DNA of 64,000 nucleotides from Pseudoduganella namucuonensis (lineage in GTDB: Bacteria > Pseudomonadota > Gammaproteobacteria > Burkholderiales > Burkholderiaceae_D), in assembly GCF_900116645.1 (NCBI RefSeq), contig NZ_FPBO01000028.1, forward strand, positions 1 to 64,000, written 5' to 3'. Under the pieces are notes generated by a model. It had not been told where the DNA came from. It did no database searches and was given only the letters and a program-made list of their open reading frames with translations. Below, piece after piece: positions 39,777-47,845 of this stretch. The translations under genes were made by a program, and so were the position numbers. How positions within the stretch are numbered: the stretch's first letter is position 1; each line of letters begins with the position of its first letter.

Positions 39777-41180
39777 ATGACCACCGCAACTCCCGTCCGC
39801 ACCCGCTTCGCTCCCAGCCCGACCGGCTTCCTCCACCTGGGCGGCGCCCGCACGGCGCTGTATTCCTGGGCCTACGCGCGCCACTTCGGCGGCACCTTCG
39901 TGCTGCGCATCGAGGACACCGACGTGGAGCGCTCGACGCCGGAAGCGGTGCAGGCCATCATCGACGGCATGAAGTGGCTGGGTCTGGACCACGACGAGGG
40001 CCCGTTCTACCAGATGCAGCGCATGGACCGCTACCGCGAGGTGGTGGCGCAGATGCTGCAAGAGGGCACGGCCTACCTGTGCTACTCGTCGCCCGAGGAA
40101 GTGGAAGCGATGCGCGAGCGCATGCGCGCCGCCGGCGACAAGCCGCGCTACGACGGCACCTGGCGCCCGGAGCAGGGCAAGACCCTGCCGCCGGTGCCGG
40201 CCGACCGCAAGCCGGTGGTGCGTTTCAAGAATCCGCTCGATGGCGAGGTGACGTGGAACGACGTCGTCAAGGGCGCCATCACCATCGCCAACAAGGAACT
40301 GGACGACCTGGTGATCGCCCGCCCGGACGGCACGCCGACCTATAACTTCTGCGTCGCGGTGGACGACTGGGACATGAAGATCACCCACGTGCTGCGCGGC
40401 GACGACCACGTCAACAACACCCCGCGCCAGATCAACATCCTGCGCGCCATCGGCGCCCCGCTGCCGGAGTACGGCCACCTGCCGATGATCCTCGGTCCGG
40501 ACGGCCAGAAGCTGTCCAAGCGCCACGGCGCCGTCAGCGTGATGGAATACCCGGCCCAGGGCTTCCTGCCGGAGGCGATGCTGAACTACCTGGCGCGCCT
40601 GGGCTGGAGCCACGGCGACGACGAGGTGTTCTCGATGGCGCAGTTCTGTGAGTGGTTCAACCTGGAGCACCTGACCGCGTCGGCCGCCCAGTTCAACAAC
40701 GAAAAGCTGGCCTGGCTGAACAACCACTGGATCAAGCAGGCCGACAACGGCCGCCTGGGCGAGCTGGTCAAGCCGCGCATGCTGGAGGCGGGCGCGGTCT
40801 TCGACGGCGCGCCGGACCTGGCCACCGTGCTGGGCTTGATGAAGGAGCGCGCCAACACCACCAACGAACTGGCGGACGCGGCCATGCTGTTCTTCCGCGA
40901 GCCGCAACCGGACGCGGCCTTGCTGGCGCAGCACCTGACCGACGCCGTCAAGCCGGCGCTGGCGCTGTTCGCCGAGCGCGTCCAGACGGTGGAGTGGACC
41001 AAGGAGGCGATCGCCGCGATGCTGAAGGAAGTGCTGGCGGCCAATGGCTTGAAGATGCCGCAGATCGCCATGCCGCTGCGCCTGATCGTCACCGGCCAGC
41101 TGCAAACCCCGGCCATCGACGCGGTGCTGCAGATCTTCGGCCGCGCCACTGTTGCGGCCCGTGTGGCGAAATATCTGTAA
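39777..41180 (+). CDS. gltX: Glutamyl-tRNA synthetase
   Basis: The 467-residue class I synthetase has the HIGH-type motif in RFAPSPTGFLHLGGARTALY, tRNA/glutamate contacts in GTFVLRIEDTDVERSTPEAV, the KMSKS-type loop KLSKRHGAVSVMEY, and a C-terminal anticodon-binding domain. It charges tRNA-Glu, and four or five tRNA-Glu genes lie in this window, the first only 216 bp downstream. A TAAAAT box at 39740-39745, with TTCGGA 17 bp upstream, is a likely promoter. In-frame sequence upstream of 39777 is not part of the family. Confidence 0.97.
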   Translation: MTTATPVRTRFAPSPTGFLHLGGARTALYSWAYARHFGGTFVLRIEDTDVERSTPEAVQAIIDGMKWLGLDHDEGPFYQMQRMDRYREVVAQMLQEGTAYLCYSSPEEVEAMRERMRAAGDKPRYDGTWRPEQGKTLPPVPADRKPVVRFKNPLDGEVTWNDVVKGAITIANKELDDLVIARPDGTPTYNFCVAVDDWDMKITHVLRGDDHVNNTPRQINILRAIGAPLPEYGHLPMILGPDGQKLSKRHGAVSVMEYPAQGFLPEAMLNYLARLGWSHGDDEVFSMAQFCEWFNLEHLTASAAQFNNEKLAWLNNHWIKQADNGRLGELVKPRMLEAGAVFDGAPDLATVLGLMKERANTTNELADAAMLFFREPQPDAALLAQHLTDAVKPALALFAERVQTVEWTKEAIAAMLKEVLAANGLKMPQIAMPLRLIVTGQLQTPAIDAVLQIFGRATVAARVAKYL

Positions 41181-41217
41181 AACCCTCTGATTTTTTCGCA
41201 AAGTTGCAATCCAGTAT

Positions 41218-41245
41218 TTGCATTCTGTGGAGCCTCTGCTATACT
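41218..41245 (+). promoter_or_regulatory. Promoter of the tRNA-Ala/Glu array
   Basis: TTGCAT (41218-41223) and TATACT (41240-41245) are 16 bp apart, ending 18 bp before the first tRNA-Ala. Confidence 0.75.
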
Positions 41246-41262
41246 CCTGTTTCTTCGCAAAC

Positions 41263-41338
<76 letters not shown>

Positions 41339-41395
41339 AGTTTGAGAAGAAATGCCGAAGTTGTAGTGAAAAGTAAGAAGTAAAAGCAGTCCACG

Positions 41396-41471
41396 GTCCC
41401 CATCGTCTAGAGGCCTAGGACATCACCCTTTCACGGTGAGTACCGGGGTTCGAATCCCCGTGGGGACGCCA
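41396..41471 (+). tRNA. tRNA-Glu (TTC), copy 1
   Basis: 76 nt including CCA. The acceptor GTCCCCA pairs with TGGGGAC, and the anticodon loop CTTTCAC between TCACC and GGTGA gives anticodon TTC. Confidence 0.97.
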
Positions 41472-41541
41472 GGTTGTACGTTTTGTTGTGCTGATTGGTT
41501 GTAGTTCCGGTGCGCCGGGATAGCGAGCAAGTGGTGGTAAC

Positions 41542-41570
41542 AAAAGTCGCCCGGGAGCGGCTTTTATTTT
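41542..41570 (+). terminator. Intrinsic terminator after the first tRNA pair
   Basis: AAAAGTCGC (41542-41550) pairs with GCGGCTTTT (41557-41565) with one T-G pair, followed by ATTTT. It separates the first tRNA pair from the next. Confidence 0.7.
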
Positions 41571-41582
41571 GTCTGCGCCAGA

Positions 41583-41658
<76 letters not shown>

Positions 41659-41690
41659 TAGCGCGGACAGTGCGGTACGGTAGGTTCAGG

Positions 41691-41766
41691 GTCCCCATCG
41701 TCTAGAGGCCTAGGACATCACCCTTTCACGGTGAGTACCGGGGTTCGAATCCCCGTGGGGACGCCA
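41691..41766 (+). tRNA. tRNA-Glu (TTC), copy 2
   Basis: Identical to copy 1, 76 nt with CCA and anticodon TTC. Confidence 0.97.
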
Positions 41767-41773
41767 AGGTTTC

Positions 41774-41813
41774 GTAGTGGCGGTAGAAGTGGAAGTAGCA
41801 GTAGAAGTAAATG
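41774..41813 (+). repeat. Hexanucleotide-like repeat in the tRNA spacer (first)
   Basis: The spacer holds a run of related 6-mers (GTAGTG, GCGGTA-, GTAGAA, GTGGAA, GTAGCA) before AAATGTTCTGCG. A similar spacer occurs at 42010-42043, showing that the tRNA pair and spacer were duplicated together. Confidence 0.6.
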
Positions 41814-41825
41814 TTCTGCGCCAGA

Positions 41826-41901
<76 letters not shown>

Positions 41902-41926
41902 TCGCGCAGAATACGGTCGGTTCGCG

Positions 41927-42002
41927 GTCCCCATCGTCTAGAGGCCTAGGACATCACCCTTTCACGGTGAGTACCGGGGTTCGAATCCCCGTGGGGACGC
42001 CA
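41927..42002 (+). tRNA. tRNA-Glu (TTC), copy 3
   Basis: Identical to the other copies, 76 nt with CCA and anticodon TTC. Confidence 0.97.
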
Positions 42003-42009
42003 AGGTTTC

Positions 42010-42043
42010 GTAGTGGCAGTAGAAGTAGAAGTGGAAGTAAATG
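42010..42043 (+). repeat. Hexanucleotide-like repeat in the tRNA spacer (second)
   Basis: GTAGTG-GCA-GTAGAA-GTAGAA-GTGGAA-GTAAATG: the same spacer type as 41774-41813 but one unit shorter and differently ordered, as expected from slippage. Confidence 0.6.
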
Positions 42044-42054
42044 TTCTGCGCCCG

Positions 42055-42130
<76 letters not shown>

Positions 42131-42167
42131 TTCGCGCGGAACGAGCGGTTTCAACGGAAGTTCCTTG

Positions 42168-42243
42168 GTCCCCATCGTCTAGAGGCCTAGGACATCACCC
42201 TTTCACGGTGAGTACCGGGGTTCGAATCCCCGTGGGGACGCCA
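42168..42243 (+). tRNA. tRNA-Glu (TTC), copy 4
   Basis: Identical to the other copies, 76 nt with CCA and anticodon TTC. Confidence 0.97.
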
Positions 42244-42266
42244 GTGTCACGCGACACGCGACAAAC

Positions 42267-42290
42267 AAGCTGCCATGGGCGGCTTTTTTT
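42267..42290 (+). terminator. Intrinsic terminator closing the tRNA array
   Basis: AAGCTGCC (42267-42274) pairs with GGCGGCTT (42278-42285) with one T-G pair, followed by a run of T. Confidence 0.85.
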
Positions 42291-42431
42291 GTTTCCGCCC
42301 TCCTTTTTCATGCCAGTCACAGCCGTGGATCGATTGCAATTTTGCCGAGTTTGCATGTTGGCGAAACTGACCTAAACTGAACCAGGTTCATGGCAGCCGT
42401 CCGAAGCTGCCGAACGCACCGGGAGACGGTC

Positions 42432-42929
42432 ATGGAACTGCATATGCACTCGCACCGCTGGGTCGCGCGTCAGCCTGATTGGGCGGCCGCGGCGGTGGCC
42501 GGCTTTGGCGCCGGCGGTATTCTGATGATGCTGGAACTGGCATGGACCGCCATTTCAGCCGACCCCAACCCTTGGCTCGCGACCCGCATGATCGCCGCCA
42601 TGGTCATGGGCTGGGACGTGCTCCAGTCCAGCGGCTACAGCTTCGGCGTGCTCGCCGCGGCGCTGGCCGTGCATTACATCCTGGGCGTGGCCTTCGGCAT
42701 CATGCTGGCGGCCCTCATCGCGCCGTTCCAGCTCGACTCCAGCACCGGCATGGTGCTGCTGGCGGGCGCCGCGTTCGGCCTGATCCTCTATGTGTTGAAT
42801 TTTTACGGCATGGCCGGGGCCTTCTCCTGGTTCGCCGAGTTGCGCGGCTGGCCGACGGCCATCGGCCACGTGATCTTCGGCATGTCGGCGGCCTACATTT
42901 ATCGCAAGATGGAACAGAAGCTCCCTTAA
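42432..42929 (+). CDS. Integral membrane protein of unknown function
   Basis: The 165-residue protein has four predicted membrane segments: AAVAGFGAGGILMMLELAW, FGVLAAALAVHYILGVAFGI, GMVLLAGAAFGLILYVLNFY and a shorter one near ATAIGHVIFGMSAAYIY (read WPTAIGHVIFGMSAAYIYRK). The N terminus is His-rich (MELHMHSHRW). No family was recognised. GGGAG lies 6 bp before the ATG at 42432. It precedes the cytochrome oxidase subunit II gene by 93 bp in the same direction, so it may be part of that operon or help its assembly; this is inference from position only. Confidence 0.7.
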   Translation: MELHMHSHRWVARQPDWAAAAVAGFGAGGILMMLELAWTAISADPNPWLATRMIAAMVMGWDVLQSSGYSFGVLAAALAVHYILGVAFGIMLAALIAPFQLDSSTGMVLLAGAAFGLILYVLNFYGMAGAFSWFAELRGWPTAIGHVIFGMSAAYIYRKMEQKLP

Positions 42930-43022
42930 CAGCACCGTGTACGTGGTTCGTTGGGCATGACAGGCGGTTCGAGCATGGCTCAGAGGCTCTTTCAACGAAA
43001 CATTTGAACGCGGGAGCTGCAC

Positions 43023-44165
43023 ATGGCGCTTGCATTGGCATTGATCCTTATCGTGATTGGCGCCGTGGCGTTCCACGCCGCCAGTCCCTGGTGGCTGACC
43101 CCGCTTGCCTCCAACTGGCAGCAGATGGACGACGCCTTGATGCTGACGCTGTACATGACCGGCGCGGTCTTCGTCATCATCAACCTGTTTGTCGCATACG
43201 CGGTCATACGCTTCCGCCACCGCGAAGGCGTGCGCGCGTCCCCCGAGCATGGCAGCAAGAAGCTGGAGTGGTGGCTGATCGGCGTCACCACGCTGGGCAT
43301 CGTCGTCCTGCTGGCGCCGGGGCTGGACGTGTACGCCAAGCTGATCACGCCGCCGTCGGACGCGATGCAGTTCGAGGTCATGGGCCAGCAATGGCGCTGG
43401 CATTACCGCTTGCCCGGCAAGGACGGCAAGATGGGCCAGACCGACGTCAGCCACATCAGTTCCGTCAATCCCTTCGGCATCAACGAAAAGGATCCGAACG
43501 GACAGGACGACCTGCTGGTGGACACACAGGAAATCCACATCCCCGTCAACAAGCCGGTCAAGGTGCTGCTGCGCTCGCAGGACGTGCTGCACGACTTCTA
43601 TGTGCCGCAGTTCCGCTCGCGCATGAACATGGTGCCCGGCATGGTGACCTCGTTCTGGTTCACGCCCACCATCGTCGGCAAATACGAGGTGCTGTGCGCG
43701 CAGCTGTGCGGCGTCGGCCACGCCAATATGCGCAGCTGGGTGATCGTGGACGAGGAGCCGGCCTACCAGGCCTGGCTGGCGGCCCAGCCCACCTTCGCCA
43801 AGCTGAGGGCGGCCGCGCCGGGCGCGGCGCCACCGCCGGTGGAGGAGGGCGGCGCGCCCGCGCCCGCGGCGGCGGCCGGCGACGTCGCCACCCAGGGCAA
43901 GCTGCTGGCGCAGGCGCGCGGCTGCATGGCCTGCCACAGCGTGGACGGCGCCCCCGGCGTGGGGCCGACCTGGAAGGGCTTGTACGGCAAGACGGAAAAC
44001 CTGGACGGCGACAAGACCGTGGTGGCGGACGATGCCTACCTGAAGCAGGCGATCGCCGAGCCCAAGGCCAGCAATGTGCGCGGCTTCCCGCCCGTGATGC
44101 CGCGGCAGCCGTTCACCGACGCGGAACTGGCGGCCATGGTGGCGTATATCAAATCCGTGAAATGA
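43023..44165 (+). CDS. coxB: Cytochrome c oxidase subunit II with fused cytochrome c domain
   Basis: The 380-residue protein has two N-terminal membrane helices (about residues 38-62 and 80-100) and a periplasmic cupredoxin with the binuclear CuA site: the first His in SQDVLHDFYVPQFRSRMNMV, the remaining ligands in CAQLCGVGHANM. A Pro/Ala-rich linker leads to a cytochrome c domain with haem motif CMACH and a late methionine (PPVMPRQPF). This caa3-type layout takes electrons from cytochrome c directly. The first gene of the cox block; ctaD follows by 22 bp. Confidence 0.95.
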   Translation: MALALALILIVIGAVAFHAASPWWLTPLASNWQQMDDALMLTLYMTGAVFVIINLFVAYAVIRFRHREGVRASPEHGSKKLEWWLIGVTTLGIVVLLAPGLDVYAKLITPPSDAMQFEVMGQQWRWHYRLPGKDGKMGQTDVSHISSVNPFGINEKDPNGQDDLLVDTQEIHIPVNKPVKVLLRSQDVLHDFYVPQFRSRMNMVPGMVTSFWFTPTIVGKYEVLCAQLCGVGHANMRSWVIVDEEPAYQAWLAAQPTFAKLRAAAPGAAPPPVEEGGAPAPAAAAGDVATQGKLLAQARGCMACHSVDGAPGVGPTWKGLYGKTENLDGDKTVVADDAYLKQAIAEPKASNVRGFPPVMPRQPFTDAELAAMVAYIKSVK

Positions 44166-44187
44166 GTAGTAGCTCCGGGAGGCAGCA

Positions 44188-45969
44188 ATGACGCACGGCG
44201 ACGAGCACGACGACGATCACGGCCACGGCCCGCAAAGCTGGGTCACCAAATACGTGTGGAGCCAGGACCACAAGGTCATCGCGATCCAGTACGCGCTCAC
44301 CGCCATCGTGGTGGGGCTGATCGGGCTGGTGCTGTCGGACCTGATGCGGCTGCAGCTGGGCTATCCGGGCAAATTCTCCTTCATCGACCCGTCCAGCTAT
44401 TACCAGTTCATCACCATGCACGGCATGATCATGGTGGTCTACCTGCTGACCGCGCTGTTCCTGGGCGGCTTCGGCAACTACCTGATTCCGCTGATGGTGG
44501 GCGCGCGCGACATGGTGTTCCCCTTCCTGAACATGCTCAGCTACTGGTTCTACCTGCTGTCCGTGCTGATCCTGGTGGCCAGCTTCTTCGTGCCCGGCGG
44601 CCCCACCGGCGCCGGCTGGACCCTGTATCCGCCGCAGGCCATCATGCAGGGCACGCCGGGCATCGAATGGGGCATCATCGTGATGCTGGTCTCGCTGGTG
44701 GTGTTCATCGCGGCCGCCACCATGGGCGGGCTGAACTACGTGTCCACCATCCTGCAGGCGCGCACGCGCGGCATGACGCTGATGCGCATGCCGCTGACGG
44801 TGTGGGGCATCTTCGTGGCCACCATCCTGGCGCTGCTGGCCTTCCCGGCGCTGTTCGTCAGCGGCGTGATGATGTTGTTCGACAAGACGCTGGGCAGCAG
44901 CTTCTTCATGCCGGCCGTCGTTTCCATGGGCCAGCACCTGGAGCACAAAGGCGGCAGCCCGCTGCTGTTCCAGCACCTGTTCTGGTTCTTCGGCCATCCG
45001 GAGGTGTACATCGTGGCCCTGCCGGCGTTCGGCATCATCTCCGACCTGGTCAGCGTGCACGCCCGCAAATGCATCTTCGGCTACAAGATGATGGTGTGGG
45101 CCATCGTGGTGATCGGCGGGCTCAGCTTCGTGGTGTGGGCGCACCACATGTATGTGAGCGGCATGCATCCGCTGTTCGGCTTCTTCTTCGCCGTGACCAC
45201 GCTGGTGATCGCAGTGCCCACCGCGATCAAGGTCTACAACTGGACCCTGACCCTGTGGCGCGGCGACATACACCTGACCGTGCCCATGCTGTTCGCGCTG
45301 GGCTTCATCAGCACCTTCGTGCTGGGCGGCGTGACCGGCCTGTTCCTCGGCAATGTCAGCGTCGACATCCCGCTGTCGAACACCTATTTCGTGGTGGCCC
45401 ACTTCCACATGGTGATGGGCGTGTCGCCCGTGCTGGCGGTGTTCGGCGGCATCTACCACTGGTATCCCAAGGTCACCGGGCGCATGTTCAACGAGGGCCT
45501 CGGCAAGCTGCATTTCTGGGTCACCTTCCTGGGTTCCTACGCGATCTTCTTCCCCATGCACTACCTCGGCATCCTGGGCATGCCGCGCCGCTACTACGCG
45601 TACGAGAACTACAGTTTCATCCCGCCGTCGGCGCAGGCCTTGAACGAATTCATCACCATCGCCGCGCTGATCGTCGGCGTGGTGCAGCTGCTGTTCGTGT
45701 TCAACATCGGCTACAGCGCCTTCCGCGGCAAGCCGGCCGGCGGCAACCCCTGGCGCGCCGCCAGCCTGGAATGGTTTACGCCGGAAACCCCGCCCACGCA
45801 CGGCAACTGGGGACCGTCGCTGCCGGTGGTGTACCGCGGCGCCTACGACTACGGACAGCCGGGCACGGGCAGCGATTACATCCCGCAAAACGTCGGCCCG
45901 GACGAGGATGCGCTTGGCGGCGCGCCCGCGCCGACACGGCCGCTGGGCGGCAAGGAGAGGCCGGCATGA
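44188..45969 (+). CDS. ctaD: Cytochrome c oxidase subunit I
   Basis: The 593-residue haem-copper oxidase core has twelve or more membrane helices. Visible are the haem-a ligand region SYYQFITMHGMIMVVYLLTA, the CuB/cross-linked His-Tyr helix FWFFGHPEVYIVALPAFGII, the HH pair in VVWAHHMYVSGMHPLFGFFF, and AHFHMVMGVSPVLAVFGGIY with the haem a3 and a ligands. It reduces O2 to water and pumps protons. The N terminus is His/Asp-rich (THGDEHDDDHGHG). The TGA overlaps the next ATG (ATGA), implying translational coupling. Confidence 0.96.
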   Translation: MTHGDEHDDDHGHGPQSWVTKYVWSQDHKVIAIQYALTAIVVGLIGLVLSDLMRLQLGYPGKFSFIDPSSYYQFITMHGMIMVVYLLTALFLGGFGNYLIPLMVGARDMVFPFLNMLSYWFYLLSVLILVASFFVPGGPTGAGWTLYPPQAIMQGTPGIEWGIIVMLVSLVVFIAAATMGGLNYVSTILQARTRGMTLMRMPLTVWGIFVATILALLAFPALFVSGVMMLFDKTLGSSFFMPAVVSMGQHLEHKGGSPLLFQHLFWFFGHPEVYIVALPAFGIISDLVSVHARKCIFGYKMMVWAIVVIGGLSFVVWAHHMYVSGMHPLFGFFFAVTTLVIAVPTAIKVYNWTLTLWRGDIHLTVPMLFALGFISTFVLGGVTGLFLGNVSVDIPLSNTYFVVAHFHMVMGVSPVLAVFGGIYHWYPKVTGRMFNEGLGKLHFWVTFLGSYAIFFPMHYLGILGMPRRYYAYENYSFIPPSAQALNEFITIAALIVGVVQLLFVFNIGYSAFRGKPAGGNPWRAASLEWFTPETPPTHGNWGPSLPVVYRGAYDYGQPGTGSDYIPQNVGPDEDALGGAPAPTRPLGGKERPA

Positions 45970-46619
45970 GCGCGCTCGATCTGTCAAAAAGCACCGTGCC
46001 CGCGGTGGACGCGCGCAAGGTGGGGCTGTGGGTCTTCATGGCGGTGGTCACGTCGCTGTTCATGCTGTTCGGCATCGCCTACGTGATGCGGATGGCGATG
46101 GCCGATTGGCAGCCGCTGCGCTACGTGCCGGCGCAGCTGTGGTTCAGCACGGCCTTGCTGGCGCTGGCCAGCGTCGCCTGGGAGGTGGCGCGGCGCTCGG
46201 CGCACGGCCCGGCCGGCCGGCGCGCCGGCATCCTGGCGTGCGCGCTGTCGCTGGCCTTCCTGCTGGCGCAGCTGTGGGCCTGGCAAGCGATGATGGCCAT
46301 GGACTACCGCGTCGACGGCAACCCGGCCAACAGCTTCTTCTACCTGTTGACCGGATTGCACGGCCTGCACGTCATCGGCGGCCTGCTGGCGGCCGCCATC
46401 GCCGGCGGCGCGATGCTGCGCGGCGCCGGGCATTCCGGCGGCGCGGCGCGGGCGCGGCGGCGCTCGCGCCTGGCGGGCAGCATCGCCTTGTGCGCGCGGT
46501 ACTGGCACTATCTGCTGGTGCTGTGGCTGGCGCTGTTCGCCTTGCTGTTCCTGGTCACTCCGGATCTGGTGCAAGTGGTGTGTGAAAGCGTCGGCATCAG
46601 GCCGCCGCAAGCGAGGTGA
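45966..46619 (+). CDS. Cytochrome c oxidase subunit III-family protein (first copy)
   Basis: The 217-residue protein has five predicted membrane segments. It has the family pattern KVGLWVFMAVVTSLFMLFGI at the start, FFYLLTGLHGLHVIGGLLAA with the conserved glycine/histidine pattern, and RYWHYLLVLWLALFALLFLV at the end. It starts by ATGA overlap with ctaD. It is shorter than classic CoxC and is probably one of two subunit III-like proteins in this caa3-type complex. The next gene encodes the other. Confidence 0.87.
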   Translation: MSALDLSKSTVPAVDARKVGLWVFMAVVTSLFMLFGIAYVMRMAMADWQPLRYVPAQLWFSTALLALASVAWEVARRSAHGPAGRRAGILACALSLAFLLAQLWAWQAMMAMDYRVDGNPANSFFYLLTGLHGLHVIGGLLAAAIAGGAMLRGAGHSGGAARARRRSRLAGSIALCARYWHYLLVLWLALFALLFLVTPDLVQVVCESVGIRPPQAR

Positions 46620-46621
46620 TC

Positions 46622-47293
46622 ATGGACACGCGAGACGGCGGCAGCCTGCGCAGCATGGTGGACGACTGGTCCGGCGACAAGGCCGCCTTCCACGTCCCCT
46701 GGGGCAAGCTGATGATGTGGATCTTCCTGCTCAGCGACACCTTCATCTTCGGCAGCTTCCTCACCGGCTACATGACGGTGCGCCTGTCCGCCACCGAGCC
46801 CTGGCCCAATCCCAGCGAGGTGTTCGCGCTGACGATCGCCGGCGCGACCCTGCCCTTGATACTGATCGCCATCATGACCTTCGTGCTCATCACCAGCAGC
46901 GGCACGATGGCCATGGCCGTCAATTTCGCCTACCGCGGCGACCGCAAGACCGCCGCGCGGCTGATGTGGGTGACCGCGCTGTTCGGCGCCATGTTCGTCG
47001 GCATGCAGGCCTTCGAATGGACCAAGCTGATCCATGAGGGCGTGCGGCCCTGGGCCAATCCCATGGGCGCGGCGCAGTTCGGCTCCTGCTTCTTCATGAT
47101 CACCGGTTTCCACGGCATGCACGTGACGGCCGGCGTGATCTACCTCGGCGTCGTGGCGCGCCGCCTGCAGAACGGACACTACGAGCGGGCGCGCGGCGGC
47201 GGCAAGTACGACATCGTCGAAATCGCCGGTCTGTACTGGCACTTCGTGGACCTGGTCTGGGTCTTCATCTTCGCGTTTTTCTACCTGTGGTAG
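46622..47293 (+). CDS. Cytochrome c oxidase subunit III-family protein (second copy)
   Basis: The 223-residue protein has five to six membrane segments. It starts with a soluble stretch, then GKLMMWIFLLSDTFIFGSFL, the acidic FVGMQAFEWTKLIHEGVRPW, CFFMITGFHGMHVTAGVIYL (the conserved histidine helix) and GLYWHFVDLVWVFIFAFFYL at the C terminus, which is the signature of subunit III. The ATG at 46622 has GCGAGG upstream; a GTG at 46616 overlaps the previous stop. It is closer to standard subunit III than the first copy. Confidence 0.9.
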   Translation: MDTRDGGSLRSMVDDWSGDKAAFHVPWGKLMMWIFLLSDTFIFGSFLTGYMTVRLSATEPWPNPSEVFALTIAGATLPLILIAIMTFVLITSSGTMAMAVNFAYRGDRKTAARLMWVTALFGAMFVGMQAFEWTKLIHEGVRPWANPMGAAQFGSCFFMITGFHGMHVTAGVIYLGVVARRLQNGHYERARGGGKYDIVEIAGLYWHFVDLVWVFIFAFFYLW

Positions 47294-47303
47294 GGGAGGG
47301 CAT

Positions 47304-47642
47304 ATGTCCACCGCAAGCACACCCGGCGCCGCCCAGGAAGGGCACACGCAGCATCCGATCGGCGTCTATTTCAAGATATGGGGCCTGCTGTTCCTGCTCA
47401 GCACGCTGTCCTACCTGGTCGACTTCTTCCACGTGCAAAGCTATCTGCGCTGGACGCTGATCCTGGTCCTGATGATGGCCAAGGCCGGCCTCATCGTCGC
47501 CTACTTCATGCACCTGCGCTGGGAGCGGCTGGCGCTGATCTACACCATCCTGGTGCCGCCGCTGGCGCTGCTGGTCCTGTGCGCCATGATGATGGTGGAG
47601 GGCGACTACACCTTCCTCACGCGCGCCACCCATTTCGGCTGA
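47304..47642 (+). CDS. Cytochrome c oxidase subunit IV-family protein
   Basis: The 112-residue protein has three membrane helices: IWGLLFLLSTLSYLVDFF, LILVLMMAKAGLIVAYFMHL and ILVPPLALLVLCAMMMVEG. 'MAKAxLIxxYFMHL' is the hallmark of bacterial cytochrome oxidase subunit IV (prokaryotic type), which stabilises the complex. It closes the cox block and is 79 bp upstream of a tRNA-Glu. No oxidase assembly factor (CtaG, Sco) is in the window. Confidence 0.92.
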   Translation: MSTASTPGAAQEGHTQHPIGVYFKIWGLLFLLSTLSYLVDFFHVQSYLRWTLILVLMMAKAGLIVAYFMHLRWERLALIYTILVPPLALLVLCAMMMVEGDYTFLTRATHFG

Positions 47643-47672
47643 ATCGCGCCCGGGTTCGCGAGGGGCGCGGAC

Positions 47673-47702
47673 TTGATGAACGCCAATTCCCCATGCTACA
47701 AT
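47673..47702 (+). promoter_or_regulatory. Promoter of the lone tRNA-Glu
   Basis: TTGATG (47673-47678) and TACAAT (47697-47702) are 18 bp apart, 18 bp before the tRNA. Confidence 0.75.
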
Positions 47703-47720
47703 TCGCCCACGCTTCACGAC

Positions 47721-47796
47721 GTCCCCATCGTCTAGAGGCCTAGGACATCACCCTTTCACGGTGAGTACCGGGGTTCGAATCCCCGTGGGGACGCCA
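47721..47796 (+). tRNA. tRNA-Glu (TTC), copy 5
   Basis: 76 nt with CCA and anticodon TTC, identical to the four copies at 41396-42243 but alone, without a tRNA-Ala partner, 5.5 kb away. Confidence 0.97.
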
Positions 47797-47803
47797 CTAC
47801 AGA

Positions 47804-47827
47804 AAAAGCCGCCGAGAGCGGCTTTTT
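47804..47827 (+). terminator. Intrinsic terminator of the lone tRNA-Glu
   Basis: AAAAGCCGC pairs with GCGGCTTTT across CGAGA and continues in T. Confidence 0.85.
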
Positions 47828-47845
47828 GCTTATCCGCCCCCGACC

